A stretch of DNA of 64,000 nt from positions 1,550,001 through 1,614,000 of the forward strand of contig CP019154.1 of assembly GCA_002844335.1 (NCBI GenBank), read 5' to 3'. The stretch comes from Haloarcula taiwanensis (GTDB taxonomy: Archaea > Halobacteriota > Halobacteria > Halobacteriales > Haloarculaceae). Under the pieces are notes generated by a model, which was not told the origin of the DNA, made no database searches, and worked only from the letters and a program-made list of their open reading frames with translations. Within the stretch, counting starts at the first letter, position 1. Each line of letters starts with the position of its first letter. Positions 42,043 through 52,929 of the stretch are shown piece after piece. Made by a program: the position numbers and the translations under genes.

Positions 42043-44115
42043 ATGAGCAAGAACAAAGAGACACTTGAAGCGCTGAGCAAGGAGTACCGTGACACGATAC
42101 CGGCGGACCTCCGGAAGACGAACACGTTCGACTGGTATCTGCAACAGTTGTACGACGAACCGAAGATCGCCCGCAACGCCCACCAGCGCGTGGCGGATAT
42201 GTTCGACTACTACGGCAAGTCCTACGACGAGGAGGCCGGCGTGGTCGAGTACGAACTGGCGAGCGAGGACCCGCTGAACGACGGCGAGAACACCTTCTAC
42301 GGCCGGGTCATCCACGAGGCGATCCACGAGTTCGTCAACAAGGTCAAATCCGGCGCTCGCGGGCTCGGCCCCGAGAAGCGCATCAAGCTACTGCTGGGGC
42401 CGGTCGGGTCGGGCAAGTCCGACTTCGACCGGCAGGTCCGGCGGTACTTCGAGGACTACACGAGCCGGGACGAGGGGCGGATGTACACGTTCCGATGGAC
42501 GAACCTCTGTGACGTGATTCACGACCAGGACCCGGCCGACGACGTGGTCCGGTCGCCGATGAACCAGGACCCACTCGTGCTCCTTCCGCAGGCACAGCGG
42601 GACAAGGTCATCGAGGACATCAACGAGGACCTCGATGCGCCCTACACCATCCGGAACGAGCAGTCGCTGGACCCCGCCTCGGAGTTCTACATGGACCGCC
42701 TGCTGGCCGAATACGACGACGACCTCCAGGCTGTTCTCGAAAACCACATCGAAATCGTCCGCTTCGTCGCTGACGAGAACCAGCGGCGCGGTATCGAGAC
42801 TTTCGAACCGAAAGACAAGAAAAATCAGGACGAGACGGAACTGACCGGCGACGTCAACTACTCGAAGATAGCCATCTACGGCGAGAGCGACCCGCGAGCG
42901 TTCGACTACTCCGGGGCGTTCTGTAACGCCAACCGCGGGATATTCTCCGGTGAGGAGCTGCTGAAGCTCCAGCGGGAGTTCCTCTATGACTTCCTCCATG
43001 CCAGTCAAGAACAGACAATCAAGCCCAAGAACAACCCCCGCATCGACATCGACCAGGTCATCGTCGGCCGGACGAACATGCCCGAGTACCGGGACAAGAA
43101 GGGCGATGAGAAGATGGAGGCGTTCAACGACCGGACCAAGCGCATCGACTTCCCCTACGTCCTCCAGTACGAGGCCGAGGCCCAGATTTACCAGAAGATG
43201 CTGCGCAACGCCGACCTGCCGGATATTCAGGTCGAGCCTCACACCCTGGAGATGGCGGGCCTGTTCGGCGTGCTGACCCGCATAGAGGAGCCGGACAACG
43301 AGTCCATCGACCTCATCCAGAAGGCGAAAGCCTACAACGGCGAAATCGACGAGGCCGACGACGTGGACGTGAAGAAACTCCGCGAGGAGGCCGAGAAGAT
43401 GGCCGACATCGGCGAGGGGATGGACGGCGTCTCCCCGCGGTTCATCGGCGACGAGATCGCCGAGGCCATCATGGACTCGATGCACCGCAGCCGTGACTTC
43501 CTCTCGCCGCTGACGACGTTCAACCACCTCGAAGGCAACCTCGAAAACCACGGCTCCATCGACGAGGAGTCGTTCAGCAAGTACTACCGCTTCCTCGAAC
43601 TCGTCCGCGAGGAGTACAAGGAGCGGGCCATCGAGGACGTGCGCCACGCGCTGGCCTACGACATGGACGAGATTCAGCGCCAGGGCGAGAAGTACATGGA
43701 CCACGTCATGGCCTACATCGACGACGCGACCGTCGAGGACGAACTCACCGGCCGCGAGCAAGAGCCCGACGAGCAGTTCCTCCGGTCGGTCGAGGAGAAG
43801 CTCAATCTCCCCGAGGACCGCAAGGACGACTTCCGGCAGGAAGTGTCCAACTGGGTGTCCCGGCGCGCCCGCGAGGGTGACACGTTCAATCCGCAGGACA
43901 ACGACCGCCTGCGCCGGGCGCTGGAACGCAAGCTCTGGGAGGACAAGAAGCACAACATCAACTTCTCGGCGCTTGTCTCCAGTTCGGAGATGGACGACGA
44001 GGAGCGCAACCAGTGGATCGACGCCCTCATCGAGCAGGGCTACTCCGAGGAGGGGGCCAAGGAAGTGCTCGAGTTCGCCGGTGCGGAGGTCGCCAAAAGC
44101 GAGATGGAAGAGTAA
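42043..44115 (+). CDS. prkA: PrkA-type serine protein kinase (AAA ATPase plus kinase-like domain)
   Basis: 690 residues. The N-terminal AAA domain has Walker A LLGPVGSGKSDF near 117-128, a motif YTFRWTNLCDVI near 147, and RNIFS-like NRGIFSGEELLKLQREFLYD near 290-310, all typical of PrkA (YeaG). The C-terminal kinase-related region (about 400-690) is rich in Glu and Arg, with DIGEGMDGVSPRFIGDEI near 458 that matches the PrkA sensor segment. Bacterial PrkA acts in stress and nutrient adaptation and may phosphorylate Ser/Thr; its kinase activity is debated. The stop (TAA 44113-44115) overlaps the next start by one base. Confidence 0.93.
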   Translation: MSKNKETLEALSKEYRDTIPADLRKTNTFDWYLQQLYDEPKIARNAHQRVADMFDYYGKSYDEEAGVVEYELASEDPLNDGENTFYGRVIHEAIHEFVNKVKSGARGLGPEKRIKLLLGPVGSGKSDFDRQVRRYFEDYTSRDEGRMYTFRWTNLCDVIHDQDPADDVVRSPMNQDPLVLLPQAQRDKVIEDINEDLDAPYTIRNEQSLDPASEFYMDRLLAEYDDDLQAVLENHIEIVRFVADENQRRGIETFEPKDKKNQDETELTGDVNYSKIAIYGESDPRAFDYSGAFCNANRGIFSGEELLKLQREFLYDFLHASQEQTIKPKNNPRIDIDQVIVGRTNMPEYRDKKGDEKMEAFNDRTKRIDFPYVLQYEAEAQIYQKMLRNADLPDIQVEPHTLEMAGLFGVLTRIEEPDNESIDLIQKAKAYNGEIDEADDVDVKKLREEAEKMADIGEGMDGVSPRFIGDEIAEAIMDSMHRSRDFLSPLTTFNHLEGNLENHGSIDEESFSKYYRFLELVREEYKERAIEDVRHALAYDMDEIQRQGEKYMDHVMAYIDDATVEDELTGREQEPDEQFLRSVEEKLNLPEDRKDDFRQEVSNWVSRRAREGDTFNPQDNDRLRRALERKLWEDKKHNINFSALVSSSEMDDEERNQWIDALIEQGYSEEGAKEVLEFAGAEVAKSEMEE

Positions 44116-46397
44116 TGACAGGCCAGGAGTACATCGACCGCGCGGACGAGTCTCTCGACGCCGCCTACGAGGCCCCGATGAGCCTCGCGGAGTACGTCGA
44201 CACCGTCCTCGAAACGCCCCAGGTCGCGGCGCATGCCTCAAAGTACCTGCTCGACGCCATCGAGGACGCGGGGACCCGGATGGTCATCGAGGAAGGCGAC
44301 GAGAAGGAGCGCTACCGCTTCTTCGACGACCCGTACAACGACGGCGAGCACGCCATCCTCGGCAACACTGAGGTGCTGAATGCCTTCGTCGACGACCTCC
44401 GCTCGATCGCCGCGGGTCGCGGGAAAGACGAGAAGATAATCTGGCTGGAGGGGCCGACGGCGACTGGCAAGTCCGAACTGAAGCGCTGTCTCATCAACGG
44501 CCTCCGGGAGTACTCGAAGACGCCCGAGGGCCGGCGCTACACCGTCGAGTGGAACGTCGCCGGGGCCGGCGGCAGCGCCACCAGCATGACCTACGGGAAC
44601 GCGGCCATCGAAGACGAGGACGACTGGTACGAAAGCCCCGTCCAGGCCCACCCGCTGACGGTGTTCCCCGACGACGTGCGGGCGGACCTGCTCGCCGAGG
44701 TCAACGAGCGGCTGGACGACCACATCCCCATCCGCGTCGAGGGCCAACTGGACCCGTTCTCGCGGGAGGCCTACGACTTCCTCGAAGAGCAGTACCGCCG
44801 GCAGGGCGAGACGGACCTGTTCTCCGCGGTGACACAGCCTGCCCACCTCCGGGTGAAGAACTTCGTCGTGGACGTGGGCCGGGGCATCGGCATCCTCCAC
44901 TCCGAGGACGAGGGCACGCCGAAGGAACGGCTCGTCGGCTCGTGGATGCACGGCATGCTCCGGGAACTGGACTCGCGGGGCCGGAAGAACCCGCAGGCGT
45001 TCAGCTACGACGGCGTCCTCTCTCAGGGCAACGGTCTGCTTACGGTCGTCGAGGACGCCGCCCAGCACGCCGACCTGCTCCAGAAGCTGCTGAACGTCCC
45101 CGACGAGAGCCACGTCAAACTCGACAAAGGCATCGGAATGGACGTGGACACCCAGCTGGTCATCATCTCGAACCCAGACCTCGAAGCCCAACTGAACAAG
45201 CACGCCGACCGCGAGGGCCAGGACCCGCTGAAGGCGCTGAAACGCCGGCTGGACAAACACGAGTTCACGTACCTGACGAACCTCTCGCTGGAGGCGCAGT
45301 TGCTCCGGCGCGAACTCACGAACGAGACGGCGGTCTGGGACCCCGAGTCCTGGGACGAACTGGAGACGTGGATTCAGGAGCCACTGACCATCTCGGTCAG
45401 AGACGAGGTGGCCTCGGCCACCGAGAAGGAGCTGGCTCCACACACCGTCGAGTCCGCCGCGCTGTACGCCGTCGTCTCGCGGCTCGACAGCGCCGAGATC
45501 CCCACCGGGCTGGACCTCGTGGACAAGGCCCTGCTGTTCGACCGCGGCTACCTGATGGAGGGCGACGAGCGCGTCGACATCGACGACTACGACCTGGAGA
45601 CTACCGCCGAGGACGGCGACCACGGCATCCCGGTCACCTACGTCCGTGATATCATCGCCGACCTGCTCCACGAGCCACAGGACCGACATCACTCCGACCT
45701 TCCGGTCGAGCACGTGCTGATGCCACGGGACGTGCTCAACGCCGTCGCCGAGGGGCTCGAAGACGCCCCCGTGTTCTCGACCGGTGAGGCCACGGAGTAC
45801 GAGGAACGCGTTGTGACTGTCAAGAACTACATCTTCGGCCAGCAGGAACAGGACGTACTCGACGCGATGATGCGGGACAAGCGCGTCGACGAGGCGACCG
45901 TCGAGGAGTACATCGAGCACGTCTACGCCTGGGAATCGGACGACCAGATAGAGAACGAGCGGGGCGAACTCGTCGACCCCGACCCCCTGAAGATGAAGGT
46001 GTTCGAAATCGAGCACCTGGGCCGGTTCGACGAGAAGAACTACGACGGCAACGAGCCCGACCACGCCGTCGAGCAGTTCCGCACCGACAAGATAATCACG
46101 GCGCTGAACCGCCACGCGTGGCAGCGCCGCGACGAGGAGTTCCGCGTCGGCGACGTCAACCCCAAGGAGATTCCGGTCATCAACACGGTCCTCGGGAGCT
46201 ACGACTGGGACGATATCAAGCGGACCTACGAGGACTTCGAGCCCGGGCAGTGGGACAACCCGCCGTCCGGGACCGAGACGGCCCGCCTCAAGGCCAAGAC
46301 GCTCTCGAACATGGTCGAGATGTTCGACTACACCGAGGCGTCGGCCGAACTGACGAGCAGGCACGTCATGAGCCAGGTGAGTTACAGATGGGACTGA
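44115..46397 (+). CDS. Second PrkA-type kinase paralog
   Basis: 760 residues from ATG 44115 ([13 protein letters not shown]). The AAA domain has Walker [15 protein letters not shown] near 111-124, [14 protein letters not shown] near 145, and [20 protein letters not shown] near 305-324 in place of the GIFSGEE motif of the first kinase. The C-terminal half carries [15 protein letters not shown] near 510 and ends [13 protein letters not shown]. Haloarchaea typically encode two such proteins side by side; the second may form a heteromer with the first. It overlaps the DUF444 gene by 10 bases. The longer frame from 44013 runs through the end of prkA and is not real. Confidence 0.9.
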   Translation: MTGQEYIDRADESLDAAYEAPMSLAEYVDTVLETPQVAAHASKYLLDAIEDAGTRMVIEEGDEKERYRFFDDPYNDGEHAILGNTEVLNAFVDDLRSIAAGRGKDEKIIWLEGPTATGKSELKRCLINGLREYSKTPEGRRYTVEWNVAGAGGSATSMTYGNAAIEDEDDWYESPVQAHPLTVFPDDVRADLLAEVNERLDDHIPIRVEGQLDPFSREAYDFLEEQYRRQGETDLFSAVTQPAHLRVKNFVVDVGRGIGILHSEDEGTPKERLVGSWMHGMLRELDSRGRKNPQAFSYDGVLSQGNGLLTVVEDAAQHADLLQKLLNVPDESHVKLDKGIGMDVDTQLVIISNPDLEAQLNKHADREGQDPLKALKRRLDKHEFTYLTNLSLEAQLLRRELTNETAVWDPESWDELETWIQEPLTISVRDEVASATEKELAPHTVESAALYAVVSRLDSAEIPTGLDLVDKALLFDRGYLMEGDERVDIDDYDLETTAEDGDHGIPVTYVRDIIADLLHEPQDRHHSDLPVEHVLMPRDVLNAVAEGLEDAPVFSTGEATEYEERVVTVKNYIFGQQEQDVLDAMMRDKRVDEATVEEYIEHVYAWESDDQIENERGELVDPDPLKMKVFEIEHLGRFDEKNYDGNEPDHAVEQFRTDKIITALNRHAWQRRDEEFRVGDVNPKEIPVINTVLGSYDWDDIKRTYEDFEPGQWDNPPSGTETARLKAKTLSNMVEMFDYTEASAELTSRHVMSQVSYRWD

Positions 46398-47704
46398 AAG
46401 ACGACCTCGAACGGTACCGCGACGTGGGCGAGGAGCGCCGTCAGGACCTCGCCGAGTTCATCCAGTACGGCGACCTCGGCCAGTCGCGGGGCGACTCCGT
46501 CCGCATCCCGATCAAGATTGTCGACCTGCCGGAGTTCGAGTACGACCAGCGCGATCAGGGCGGCGTCGGCCAGGGCGAGGGGGCCGAAGAGGGCGACCCG
46601 GTCGGCCAGCCACAGCCCCAGCCCGGCGACGGCGACGACGGGGAGGACGGCGACCCCGGCGAGGAAGGCGGCGAACACGAGTACTACGAGATGGACCCCG
46701 AGGAATTCGCCGAGGAACTCGATGAGCAACTCGGGCTCGACCTCGAACCCAAGGGCAAGAAGGTCATCGAGGAGAAGGAGGGCGACTTCACGGACATCAC
46801 CCGGACCGGCCCCTCCTCGACGCTGGACTTCGAGCGACTGTTCAAGAAAGGACTCAAGCGCAAGCTCGCGATGGACTTCGACGAGGACTACGTCCGCGAG
46901 GCGCTGAAAGTCGACGGCTGGGGGCCGGCCACCGTCTACGAGTGGACCCGCGAGCAGAACATGCCCGTCTCGAAGGCGTGGATAGACGACGCCTACGAGG
47001 AACTGCCCGCCGACGAGCGGGCCGTCTGGGACTCCATCGAGGAGATGGAGGACAACGTCGAGCGCGTCGAGACCTCCCAGCGCATCCGCCGGGAGGGCGT
47101 CGACCAGATTCCATTCCGCCGCGAGGACGAACGCTACCGCTACCCCGAAATCGTCGAAGAGCGGGAGAAAAACGTCGTCGTCGTGAACATCCGGGACGTG
47201 TCGGGGTCGATGCGCCAGAAGAAACGCGAACTCGTCGAGCGGACGTTCACGCCGCTTGATTGGTATCTCACCGGTAAGTACGACAACGCCGAGTTCGTCT
47301 ACATCGCCCACGACGCCGACGCCTGGGAGGTCGAACGCGAGGAGTTCTTCGGCATCCGCTCGGGCGGGGGCACGCGCATCTCCAGCGCGTACGAACTCGC
47401 CGCGGAGGTCCTCGAAGAGGAGTACCCCTGGAGCGAGTGGAACCGCTACGTGTTCGCGGCGGGCGACAGCGAGAACTCCTCGAACGACACCGAGGAGAAA
47501 GTCATCCCGCTGATGGAACAGATTCCGGCGAACCTCCACGCGTACGTGGAAACCCAGCCGAGCGGCAACGCCATCAACGCCACCCACGCCGAGGAGGTCG
47601 AACGCTCCTTCCGCGACGCCGACAACGTCGCGGTCGCGTACGTCTCCTCGCCGGAAGACGTGGTGGACGCCATCTACGACATACTCAGCACGGAGGACCA
47701 ATGA
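46388..47704 (+). CDS. DUF444/YeaH-like von Willebrand factor A protein
   Basis: 438 residues from ATG 46388 ([10 protein letters not shown]). The first 55 residues are helical, then come an acidic Gly/Pro-rich linker ([20 protein letters not shown] region, 55-100) and a conserved core. The vWA domain starts with [20 protein letters not shown] near 261-280, giving the MIDAS motif D-x-[23 protein letters not shown] near 326 supplies the remaining metal ligands. DUF444 proteins are encoded with PrkA and SpoVR in bacteria (yeaG-yeaH-ycgB) and link to stress response. Both ends overlap neighbours (46388-46397 and ATGA at 47701-47704). Confidence 0.92.
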   Translation: MGLKDDLERYRDVGEERRQDLAEFIQYGDLGQSRGDSVRIPIKIVDLPEFEYDQRDQGGVGQGEGAEEGDPVGQPQPQPGDGDDGEDGDPGEEGGEHEYYEMDPEEFAEELDEQLGLDLEPKGKKVIEEKEGDFTDITRTGPSSTLDFERLFKKGLKRKLAMDFDEDYVREALKVDGWGPATVYEWTREQNMPVSKAWIDDAYEELPADERAVWDSIEEMEDNVERVETSQRIRREGVDQIPFRREDERYRYPEIVEEREKNVVVVNIRDVSGSMRQKKRELVERTFTPLDWYLTGKYDNAEFVYIAHDADAWEVEREEFFGIRSGGGTRISSAYELAAEVLEEEYPWSEWNRYVFAAGDSENSSNDTEEKVIPLMEQIPANLHAYVETQPSGNAINATHAEEVERSFRDADNVAVAYVSSPEDVVDAIYDILSTEDQ

Positions 47705-49740
47705 ACAACGACAGATTCGCGAAACAGCGCGTGGCCGACGACCTCGACGAGCCCGTCGAGGAGGCCGGCAATCTCGCCAGAAAGCTCGGCCTGAAGCCGT
47801 ACCCGGTGAACTACTGGATCGTCGACTACGACGAGATGAACGAACTCATCGCCTACGGTGGGTTCCAGCAGCGATACCCCCATTGGCGGTGGGGAATGCA
47901 GTACGACCGCCAGCAAAAACAGGGCCAGTTCCTCGGCGGGAAGGCCTTCGAAATCGTCAACAACGACGACCCTGCTCACGCCTTCCTCCAGGAGTCGAAC
48001 ACCCTGGCCGACCAGAAGGCCGTCATCACCCACGTCGAGGCCCACGCGGACTTCTTCGCCAACAACGAGTGGTTCCGCATGTTCACCGACGGCTCCTCGC
48101 GGACGACGACCGATGCCTCCGGCGAGGACCGCCGCCGCGGCCCCGACGCCGCCGGAATGTTAGCCCGCCACGGCGACACCATCCAGGAGTACATGCAGGA
48201 CCCCGACATCGAGCGGGCCGAGGTCGAGCGGTTCATCGACCACGTCCTCTGTCTGGAGGACAACATCGACCAGCACGTCCCCTACAGCCCCGTCGAGACG
48301 GTCCCCGAGGAGTTCGAGGACATCGAAGGGGCCGACGTGACCGACCAGCTGGATGACCTCGACCTCTCCGAGGAGGTCAAACGGCAGGTGTTCGACGAGG
48401 AGTGGCTGGACGCCCAGCGCGACGACGACGAGAACGTCACGTTCCCCGCCGAGCCCGAGAAGGACGTGCTCGGCTTCCTCCGGAAACACGGCATGCAGTA
48501 CGACGAGGACGCCGAACGCGCCACGGAGATGGCGGACTGGCAGAAAGAACTGCTGGAGCTGCTCCGCCGCGAGGCCTACTACTTCGCCCCCCAGAAGATG
48601 ACGAAGGTGATGAACGAGGGCTGGGCCTCCTACTGGGAATCCCTGATGATGACCGGCGAGCAGTTCGCCGGCGACGACGAGTTCATCCTCTACTCCGACC
48701 ACATGTCGAAGGTGCTGGGCTCGGGGGGGCTGAACCCCTACAGCCTCGGCCTGGAGATCTGGGAGTACGTCGAGAACACGGAGAACCGCCGCGAGGTCAT
48801 CGAGCGCCTACTCCGCGTCGAGGGCATCACCTGGCGGAACTTCGACGACAGCGTCGACTACGAGATGGTTCAGGACCACCTGGAGCCGCCCGAGTGGCTC
48901 ACCGATGTCCCGGGCCACCTCGACGACCTCGACCCCGAGGACCCGCGGGTCGACGCAGACGGGCTGGCGGCGGCCCGCGACGGCGCGTTCGATGTCGAAC
49001 AGTACCCTTGGAAGGTGCTGACTTACGAGGGGCTGGCCCAGCGCCACTACTCGCTGGTCAAGCCCCAGTACCGCGGGTTCGTCTCCCGGGTCGGCCAGGA
49101 GGAACTGGAGCGGACCGCCCGCTACATGTTCGACGACTCGCGCTACGACAGCGTCACGGACGCACTCGAGGACGTGGACTACACCCGCGGCTGGGAACGA
49201 ATGCGAGAGATTCGGGAGAGCCACAACGACGTGACTTTCCTCGACGAGTTCCTCACCCAGGAGTTCGTCGACGACAACGACTACTTCACCTACGAGTACA
49301 CCCACGCCTCCGGCGACTACCGGGTGACCTCGACAGACCACGAGGACGTCAAGAAGAAGCTGATGTTGCAGTTCACCAACTTCGGCAAGCCCACAGTCGT
49401 CGTCGAGGATGGCAACTACCAGAACCGTAACGAACTGCTACTGGCTCACCGGTACAACGGCGTGATGCTCGACATCGGGCAGGCCAAGGAGGTCCTGAAG
49501 CGCACCTTCGAACTCTGGGGCCGCCCGGTGAACCTCCTGACGATCGTCAAGGAGTTCGACGACCATGACGTGGAGGTCGCCAAACGGCGCGACCGCGAGC
49601 CCGAGCCCGAGGAGGTCGGCAAGCGCATCCGATACGACGGCGACGAGGTCACCGTCACCGACGTGGACTGGGCCGAGGTCGAACACCTCACGGCGACCGA
49701 CATCGACTACAACACCAAGCCCGACGAATGGCTGGCCTGA
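47701..49740 (+). CDS. SpoVR family protein
   Basis: 679 residues. The family signature is [18 protein letters not shown] near 112-129, and [17 protein letters not shown] near 303-319; [20 protein letters not shown] near 346 and [19 protein letters not shown] near 600 complete the match. Bacterial SpoVR (YcgB) is about 470-510 residues, so this version carries about 170 extra, mostly an acidic insertion with [20 protein letters not shown] near 215. SpoVR is tied to spore cortex in Bacillus and stationary-phase stress in enterics; in archaea its role is unknown. Its ATG overlaps the DUF444 stop. It ends the operon. Confidence 0.92.
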   Translation: MNNDRFAKQRVADDLDEPVEEAGNLARKLGLKPYPVNYWIVDYDEMNELIAYGGFQQRYPHWRWGMQYDRQQKQGQFLGGKAFEIVNNDDPAHAFLQESNTLADQKAVITHVEAHADFFANNEWFRMFTDGSSRTTTDASGEDRRRGPDAAGMLARHGDTIQEYMQDPDIERAEVERFIDHVLCLEDNIDQHVPYSPVETVPEEFEDIEGADVTDQLDDLDLSEEVKRQVFDEEWLDAQRDDDENVTFPAEPEKDVLGFLRKHGMQYDEDAERATEMADWQKELLELLRREAYYFAPQKMTKVMNEGWASYWESLMMTGEQFAGDDEFILYSDHMSKVLGSGGLNPYSLGLEIWEYVENTENRREVIERLLRVEGITWRNFDDSVDYEMVQDHLEPPEWLTDVPGHLDDLDPEDPRVDADGLAAARDGAFDVEQYPWKVLTYEGLAQRHYSLVKPQYRGFVSRVGQEELERTARYMFDDSRYDSVTDALEDVDYTRGWERMREIRESHNDVTFLDEFLTQEFVDDNDYFTYEYTHASGDYRVTSTDHEDVKKKLMLQFTNFGKPTVVVEDGNYQNRNELLLAHRYNGVMLDIGQAKEVLKRTFELWGRPVNLLTIVKEFDDHDVEVAKRRDREPEPEEVGKRIRYDGDEVTVTDVDWAEVEHLTATDIDYNTKPDEWLA

Positions 49741-49872
49741 GTGCTGTGGGGCACTCTCGGCGCAGGCGGAGAACCGCCCTACGACACTGACAGGCAGTTT
49801 CTCGTTACAGCCACCCAAATCATAGATAATAAATGTCCTATCTTCACATAGGTCCGGGGAGTGGCATTCGAT

Positions 49873-50265
49873 ATGAGCGCGACTCGGTTCACTGTCAAAA
49901 GCGATGCACACACCGATGTAGTGGATATTACCGAGCAAGTCCGGGAGGTAATCCCCGCAGACGCAGAGGGAACCTGTACCGTGTTCGTCCGCCACACCAC
50001 GGCGGGCATCACAGTCAACGAGGCCGAGCCGCGGTTGCTGGGAGACCTCAGCGACGCACTCGGTGACCTCGTCCCGGACAGCGGGTGGGCCCACGACGAA
50101 CTGGACGGCAACGCGGATTCACACGTCCGGGCGATGTTCGTCGGGCCAAGCGAGACGATTCCCGTCCGCGACGGGGACCTCGATATGGGGACGTGGCAGT
50201 CCGTGCTGTTCGTTGACTGTGACGGGCCGCGCGAACGAGCGGTTGACGTGGTCGTTACCGACTGA
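49873..50265 (+). CDS. YjbQ/UPF0047 family protein
   Basis: 130 residues from ATG 49873 (MSATRFTVKSDAH); a GTG at 49861 is possible. Family marks are CTVFVRHTTAGITVNEAEPR near 36-55, GNADSHVRAMFVGPSETIPV near 81-100, and GTWQSVLFVDCDGPRER near 108. The conserved His and Glu/Asp residues fit the metal-binding trimer known from structures. YjbQ has been described as a secondary thiamine-phosphate synthase, a side activity; the main role is unclear. It lies 133 bases after the PrkA operon, with an AT-rich TATA-like ATAATAAAT about 45 bases upstream. Confidence 0.9.
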   Translation: MSATRFTVKSDAHTDVVDITEQVREVIPADAEGTCTVFVRHTTAGITVNEAEPRLLGDLSDALGDLVPDSGWAHDELDGNADSHVRAMFVGPSETIPVRDGDLDMGTWQSVLFVDCDGPRERAVDVVVTD

Positions 50266-50287
50266 ATCGGAGTGCAGGTGATCCCGG

Positions 50288-52270
50288 TCAGGCCGCTTCG
50301 ACCTGCTGCTCGCCGTATATCTCGGCGATTTTTTCACGGTACGCGCTGCGGATGTTGCGGCGCTTCTTTTTCATGGACGGCGTAAGCAAGTCGTTCTCCG
50401 CGGTCCACTCCCGGGAGACAAGCGCAAAGGACTTGATACGCTCGACGCGTTCGAGTTCCTCGTTGACCGCGTCGACGGCGGTCTGGACCCACGCGTGGAC
50501 GCGTTCATCATCGACCAGTGCTTCGGGATCGGCGGGAAGGTCGACGCCCTCGCTGTCGGCCCACCGGCGGAGTTCCTCGAAGTTCGGAACGATTATCGCG
50601 CCGACGAACTTCTGGTCGTCGCCGACGACCATGACCTGGTCGACTCGGTCGCTCGTCGCGAACTGGTCTTCGATGGGCTGTGGCGCGACGTTCTTTCCGG
50701 TCGAGAGGACGAGCAGTTCCTTGAGGCGGTCGTGGTAGATGAGGAAGTCGTCGTCGGTCCGCTCGACGATGTCGCCGGTTCGGAACCACTGGGTGCCGTC
50801 GATCTCCGTGAAGGCCCGCGTCGTCGCATCGGGCGCGTTCCAGTACCCCTGCGTGACGTTCGGGCCGTCGACGAGCAGTTCGCCCACGTCGCCAGTGACG
50901 TCATCGAATTCGCTGGCGTCGACGACACCGGTGTCGATGTGAATGTCGACAGCAGGTAGCGGGGCTCCCAGCGTTCCGGGACGGATATCTTCTGGCGGAT
51001 TCACCGTCAAAACCGGCGACGTTTCCGTAAGCCCGTATCCTTCGAGAATCGTCAGCCCCATGCCGAGGAACGTCTCACAGAGCGTTTTCGAAAGACTGCC
51101 GCCGCCGCTGACCATGAACTCGATGTTCCCGCCAAGCCGTTCTTTGACGGTGCTGTAGACGAGGCGGTCTGCGAGCGAGTGTTTCGCTGTGAGTATCGGT
51201 CCAGGGTCGTCGGTTCGGGCGTAGTCGCGGGCTACGTCCATCGCCCAGTCGAAAATCCGCTTTTTGAGCGGGGACTCGCTGGCCTGCGTTCGCATGTTGT
51301 CGAAAATACGCTCGTAGACTCTGGGGACACTCAATCCGGTCATCGGTTGGACGGTCTGGAGGTCGTCGGCCAGCGTATCCGGGCTTTCGGCGTAGCTCAC
51401 AGCCGCGCCGGAGGCGTACATGAAGAAATGACCCGCGAGGCGCTCGAATACGTGTGCCAGCGGGAGGAACGCTATCGAACGCGTCTCGGCGGTAACGGTC
51501 GGCAGGTCCGACGACTTGTCCGGTCGTGGCCCGATTCGCCTGCGCGTCTGGTTGACGTTCGACCGGAAGTTGCGGTGAGTGAGCCGGACCCCTTTCGGTT
51601 GGCCTGTCGTTCCGGAGGTGTAGATGAGGCTCGCAAGGTCGTCGGGGTCGCGCTCGTCAAGCCAGGACTGGTACGCCGACTCGCTGAACGTCTCCTCGCC
51701 GCGCTTGTACACTGTATCGAGTGTGTACACGTCTTCGCGGTCCACATCGATATCGTCCATGACGACGATGAACGAGAGCGAGAGAGCGTCCTCGACAGCA
51801 AGAACGCGGTCCAGCATCGCAGCGTTCTCCACGACGACAGCGCTCGCCTCCGGGTCCGACAGTAGATACTGGACCTGGTTCGGTGAGGAATCCGTATACA
51901 CTGTCGTCACCACCCCGCCCGCAGAGAGAACGGCAAAGTCGCTCAGCGCCCACTCCATCCGCGTGTTGGCCAGAATACCGACGCGGGCGTCCGGGCCGAC
52001 ACCGAGGTCACGGAACCCTGCGGCCAGGTATTTGACCAGGTGATGCATCCGCTCGTAGCTGATCTCGGCGTAGTCGCCGTCGGGAGCCGCCGGTATCACG
52101 TCGCCAGTCAGTGACCGGTCGTAGACACCACCCTTGTACAGTTGGGCGGTCGTGTCAGCGTTCCGGGCCGCGCTTGCGGCAAACATTTCGCCCAGCGTGT
52201 CGTCGCCGATGACTTCGTCAGTATACGCTTCCTCGGCCTGACGCCAGTCAGAGTGATTGCCTGCGGTCAT
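50288..52270 (-). CDS. Long-chain acyl-CoA synthetase (AMP-forming)
   Basis: 660 residues. The AMP-binding signature LIYTSGTTGQPKGVRLTHRN is near 215-234, EGYGLTETSPVLTVNPP near 411-427, GDIVERTDDDFLIYHDRLKE near 493-512 and the catalytic Lys in LVLSTGKNVAPQPIED near 515-530. The enzyme activates fatty acids to acyl-CoA with ATP at the cytoplasmic side of the membrane. Length and motif order fit the FadD15/FACL bacterial-archaeal long-chain type. It stands alone, convergent with the YjbQ gene, 22 bases away. Together with the beta-oxidation genes at 56.7-59.9 kb it suggests fatty-acid use. Confidence 0.92.
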   Translation of the reverse strand: MTAGNHSDWRQAEEAYTDEVIGDDTLGEMFAASAARNADTTAQLYKGGVYDRSLTGDVIPAAPDGDYAEISYERMHHLVKYLAAGFRDLGVGPDARVGILANTRMEWALSDFAVLSAGGVVTTVYTDSSPNQVQYLLSDPEASAVVVENAAMLDRVLAVEDALSLSFIVVMDDIDVDREDVYTLDTVYKRGEETFSESAYQSWLDERDPDDLASLIYTSGTTGQPKGVRLTHRNFRSNVNQTRRRIGPRPDKSSDLPTVTAETRSIAFLPLAHVFERLAGHFFMYASGAAVSYAESPDTLADDLQTVQPMTGLSVPRVYERIFDNMRTQASESPLKKRIFDWAMDVARDYARTDDPGPILTAKHSLADRLVYSTVKERLGGNIEFMVSGGGSLSKTLCETFLGMGLTILEGYGLTETSPVLTVNPPEDIRPGTLGAPLPAVDIHIDTGVVDASEFDDVTGDVGELLVDGPNVTQGYWNAPDATTRAFTEIDGTQWFRTGDIVERTDDDFLIYHDRLKELLVLSTGKNVAPQPIEDQFATSDRVDQVMVVGDDQKFVGAIIVPNFEELRRWADSEGVDLPADPEALVDDERVHAWVQTAVDAVNEELERVERIKSFALVSREWTAENDLLTPSMKKKRRNIRSAYREKIAEIYGEQQVEAA

Positions 52271-52401
52271 GTCATACCGCAGTGTTCACTAGGCCATCCC
52301 AAATATGTGCAGGGTGTTAACACTCAATTGGTTTGTCGGAGTTGATTCCGTCAACGGTTTTAGACGAGGAGGCGACGAGTGAGGGGCAAGGTGTCGCACC
52401 A

Positions 52402-52411
52402 AGATTTTATC
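52402..52411 (+). promoter_or_regulatory. TATA box of the 69-residue ORF
   Basis: AGATTTTATC, centred 27 bases before ATG 52434, fits a leaderless mRNA. Confidence 0.55.
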
Positions 52412-52433
52412 GCGGCCACAGCATAATTGACCT

Positions 52434-52643
52434 ATGGTCATCTCGACGGAACCAGCCTGGGGTGAAGCCGTGGAGCAGTTCGTCAAAGAGCACAAGAGCG
52501 CGATCGTGTACGCCGATATCGAGCAAGAGACAGTCCTGCACGAGGGAGCGGTTCGCGTCCTCGCAAACGGCTGGGTCGAACTACCAACGGGGCGACTCCT
52601 CTCGCCAGACGCTGTCCACCACATCGATACGCAGAGCGGCTGA
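52434..52643 (+). CDS. Small conserved haloarchaeal protein, 69 residues
   Basis: The product starts MVISTEPAWGEAVEQFVKEH, continues with IVYADIEQETVLHEGAVRVL and ends LLSPDAVHHIDTQSG. An amphipathic helix is followed by four short strands, which could be a compact alpha/beta domain. The codon use is haloarchaeal (GC at third positions) and the start sits exactly 27 bases from a TATA box, both arguing for a real gene. I do not recognise the family. It is divergent from the acyl-CoA synthetase gene and has no partner. Confidence 0.7.
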   Translation: MVISTEPAWGEAVEQFVKEHKSAIVYADIEQETVLHEGAVRVLANGWVELPTGRLLSPDAVHHIDTQSG

Positions 52644-52749
52644 AAGGAACTGAGTAAGGTGTTGTTGGCGAGGGAAGTCCACAGACCTATCGCGCGAGCG
52701 AACTCATCGATTGGTGGTCACTGCCCAGAAGACAGCTAGAGCAGACGCC

Positions 52750-52929
52750 TTATTGCCACTCTAGCCGGCAGTCCTCGTTGCAAAAGTGGGCGGTTTCGAC
52801 GCCGCCGTCCTCTATCCATGTGATGACGCGGTGAGTCACTTCGTTGGCGATAGCGTCACCGCAGGTAGCACACTCCGGTGCCTCGTCCTCGTCGATATCT
52901 TCGTGGTGATCTGATGTCGGGTCGACCAT
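52750..52929 (-). CDS. Small zinc-binding protein, 59 residues
   Basis: ATG at 52929 opens a 59-codon frame ending TAA 52750. The N-terminal 18 residues are acidic (MVDPTSDHHEDIDEDEAPE), followed by CATC at 20-23, a strand-turn with RVITWIEDGGVETAHF, and CNEDC at 50-54. The C-x2-C and C-x3-C pair is a zinc-site layout of small haloarchaeal proteins (DUF7576-like in my memory). A TATA-like GATTAAGT is centred 30 bases upstream. Function is unknown; DNA, RNA or protein binding are all open. Confidence 0.78.
   Translation of the reverse strand: MVDPTSDHHEDIDEDEAPECATCGDAIANEVTHRVITWIEDGGVETAHFCNEDCRLEWQ

Noticed and set aside
41537-42046. 169-codon plus-strand frame upstream of prkA
   Set aside because: Composition is rich in Arg, Pro and Ser without haloarchaeal acidity, contains TATA-like cores, and overlaps the prkA start. 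Treated as a leader region.
42388-47701. Long minus-strand open frames (439-708 codons) opposite the PrkA operon
   Set aside because: They are antisense shadows caused by GC-rich third codon positions. Their products are Val/Leu/Arg-rich without any motif, while the plus-strand genes are unmistakable families.
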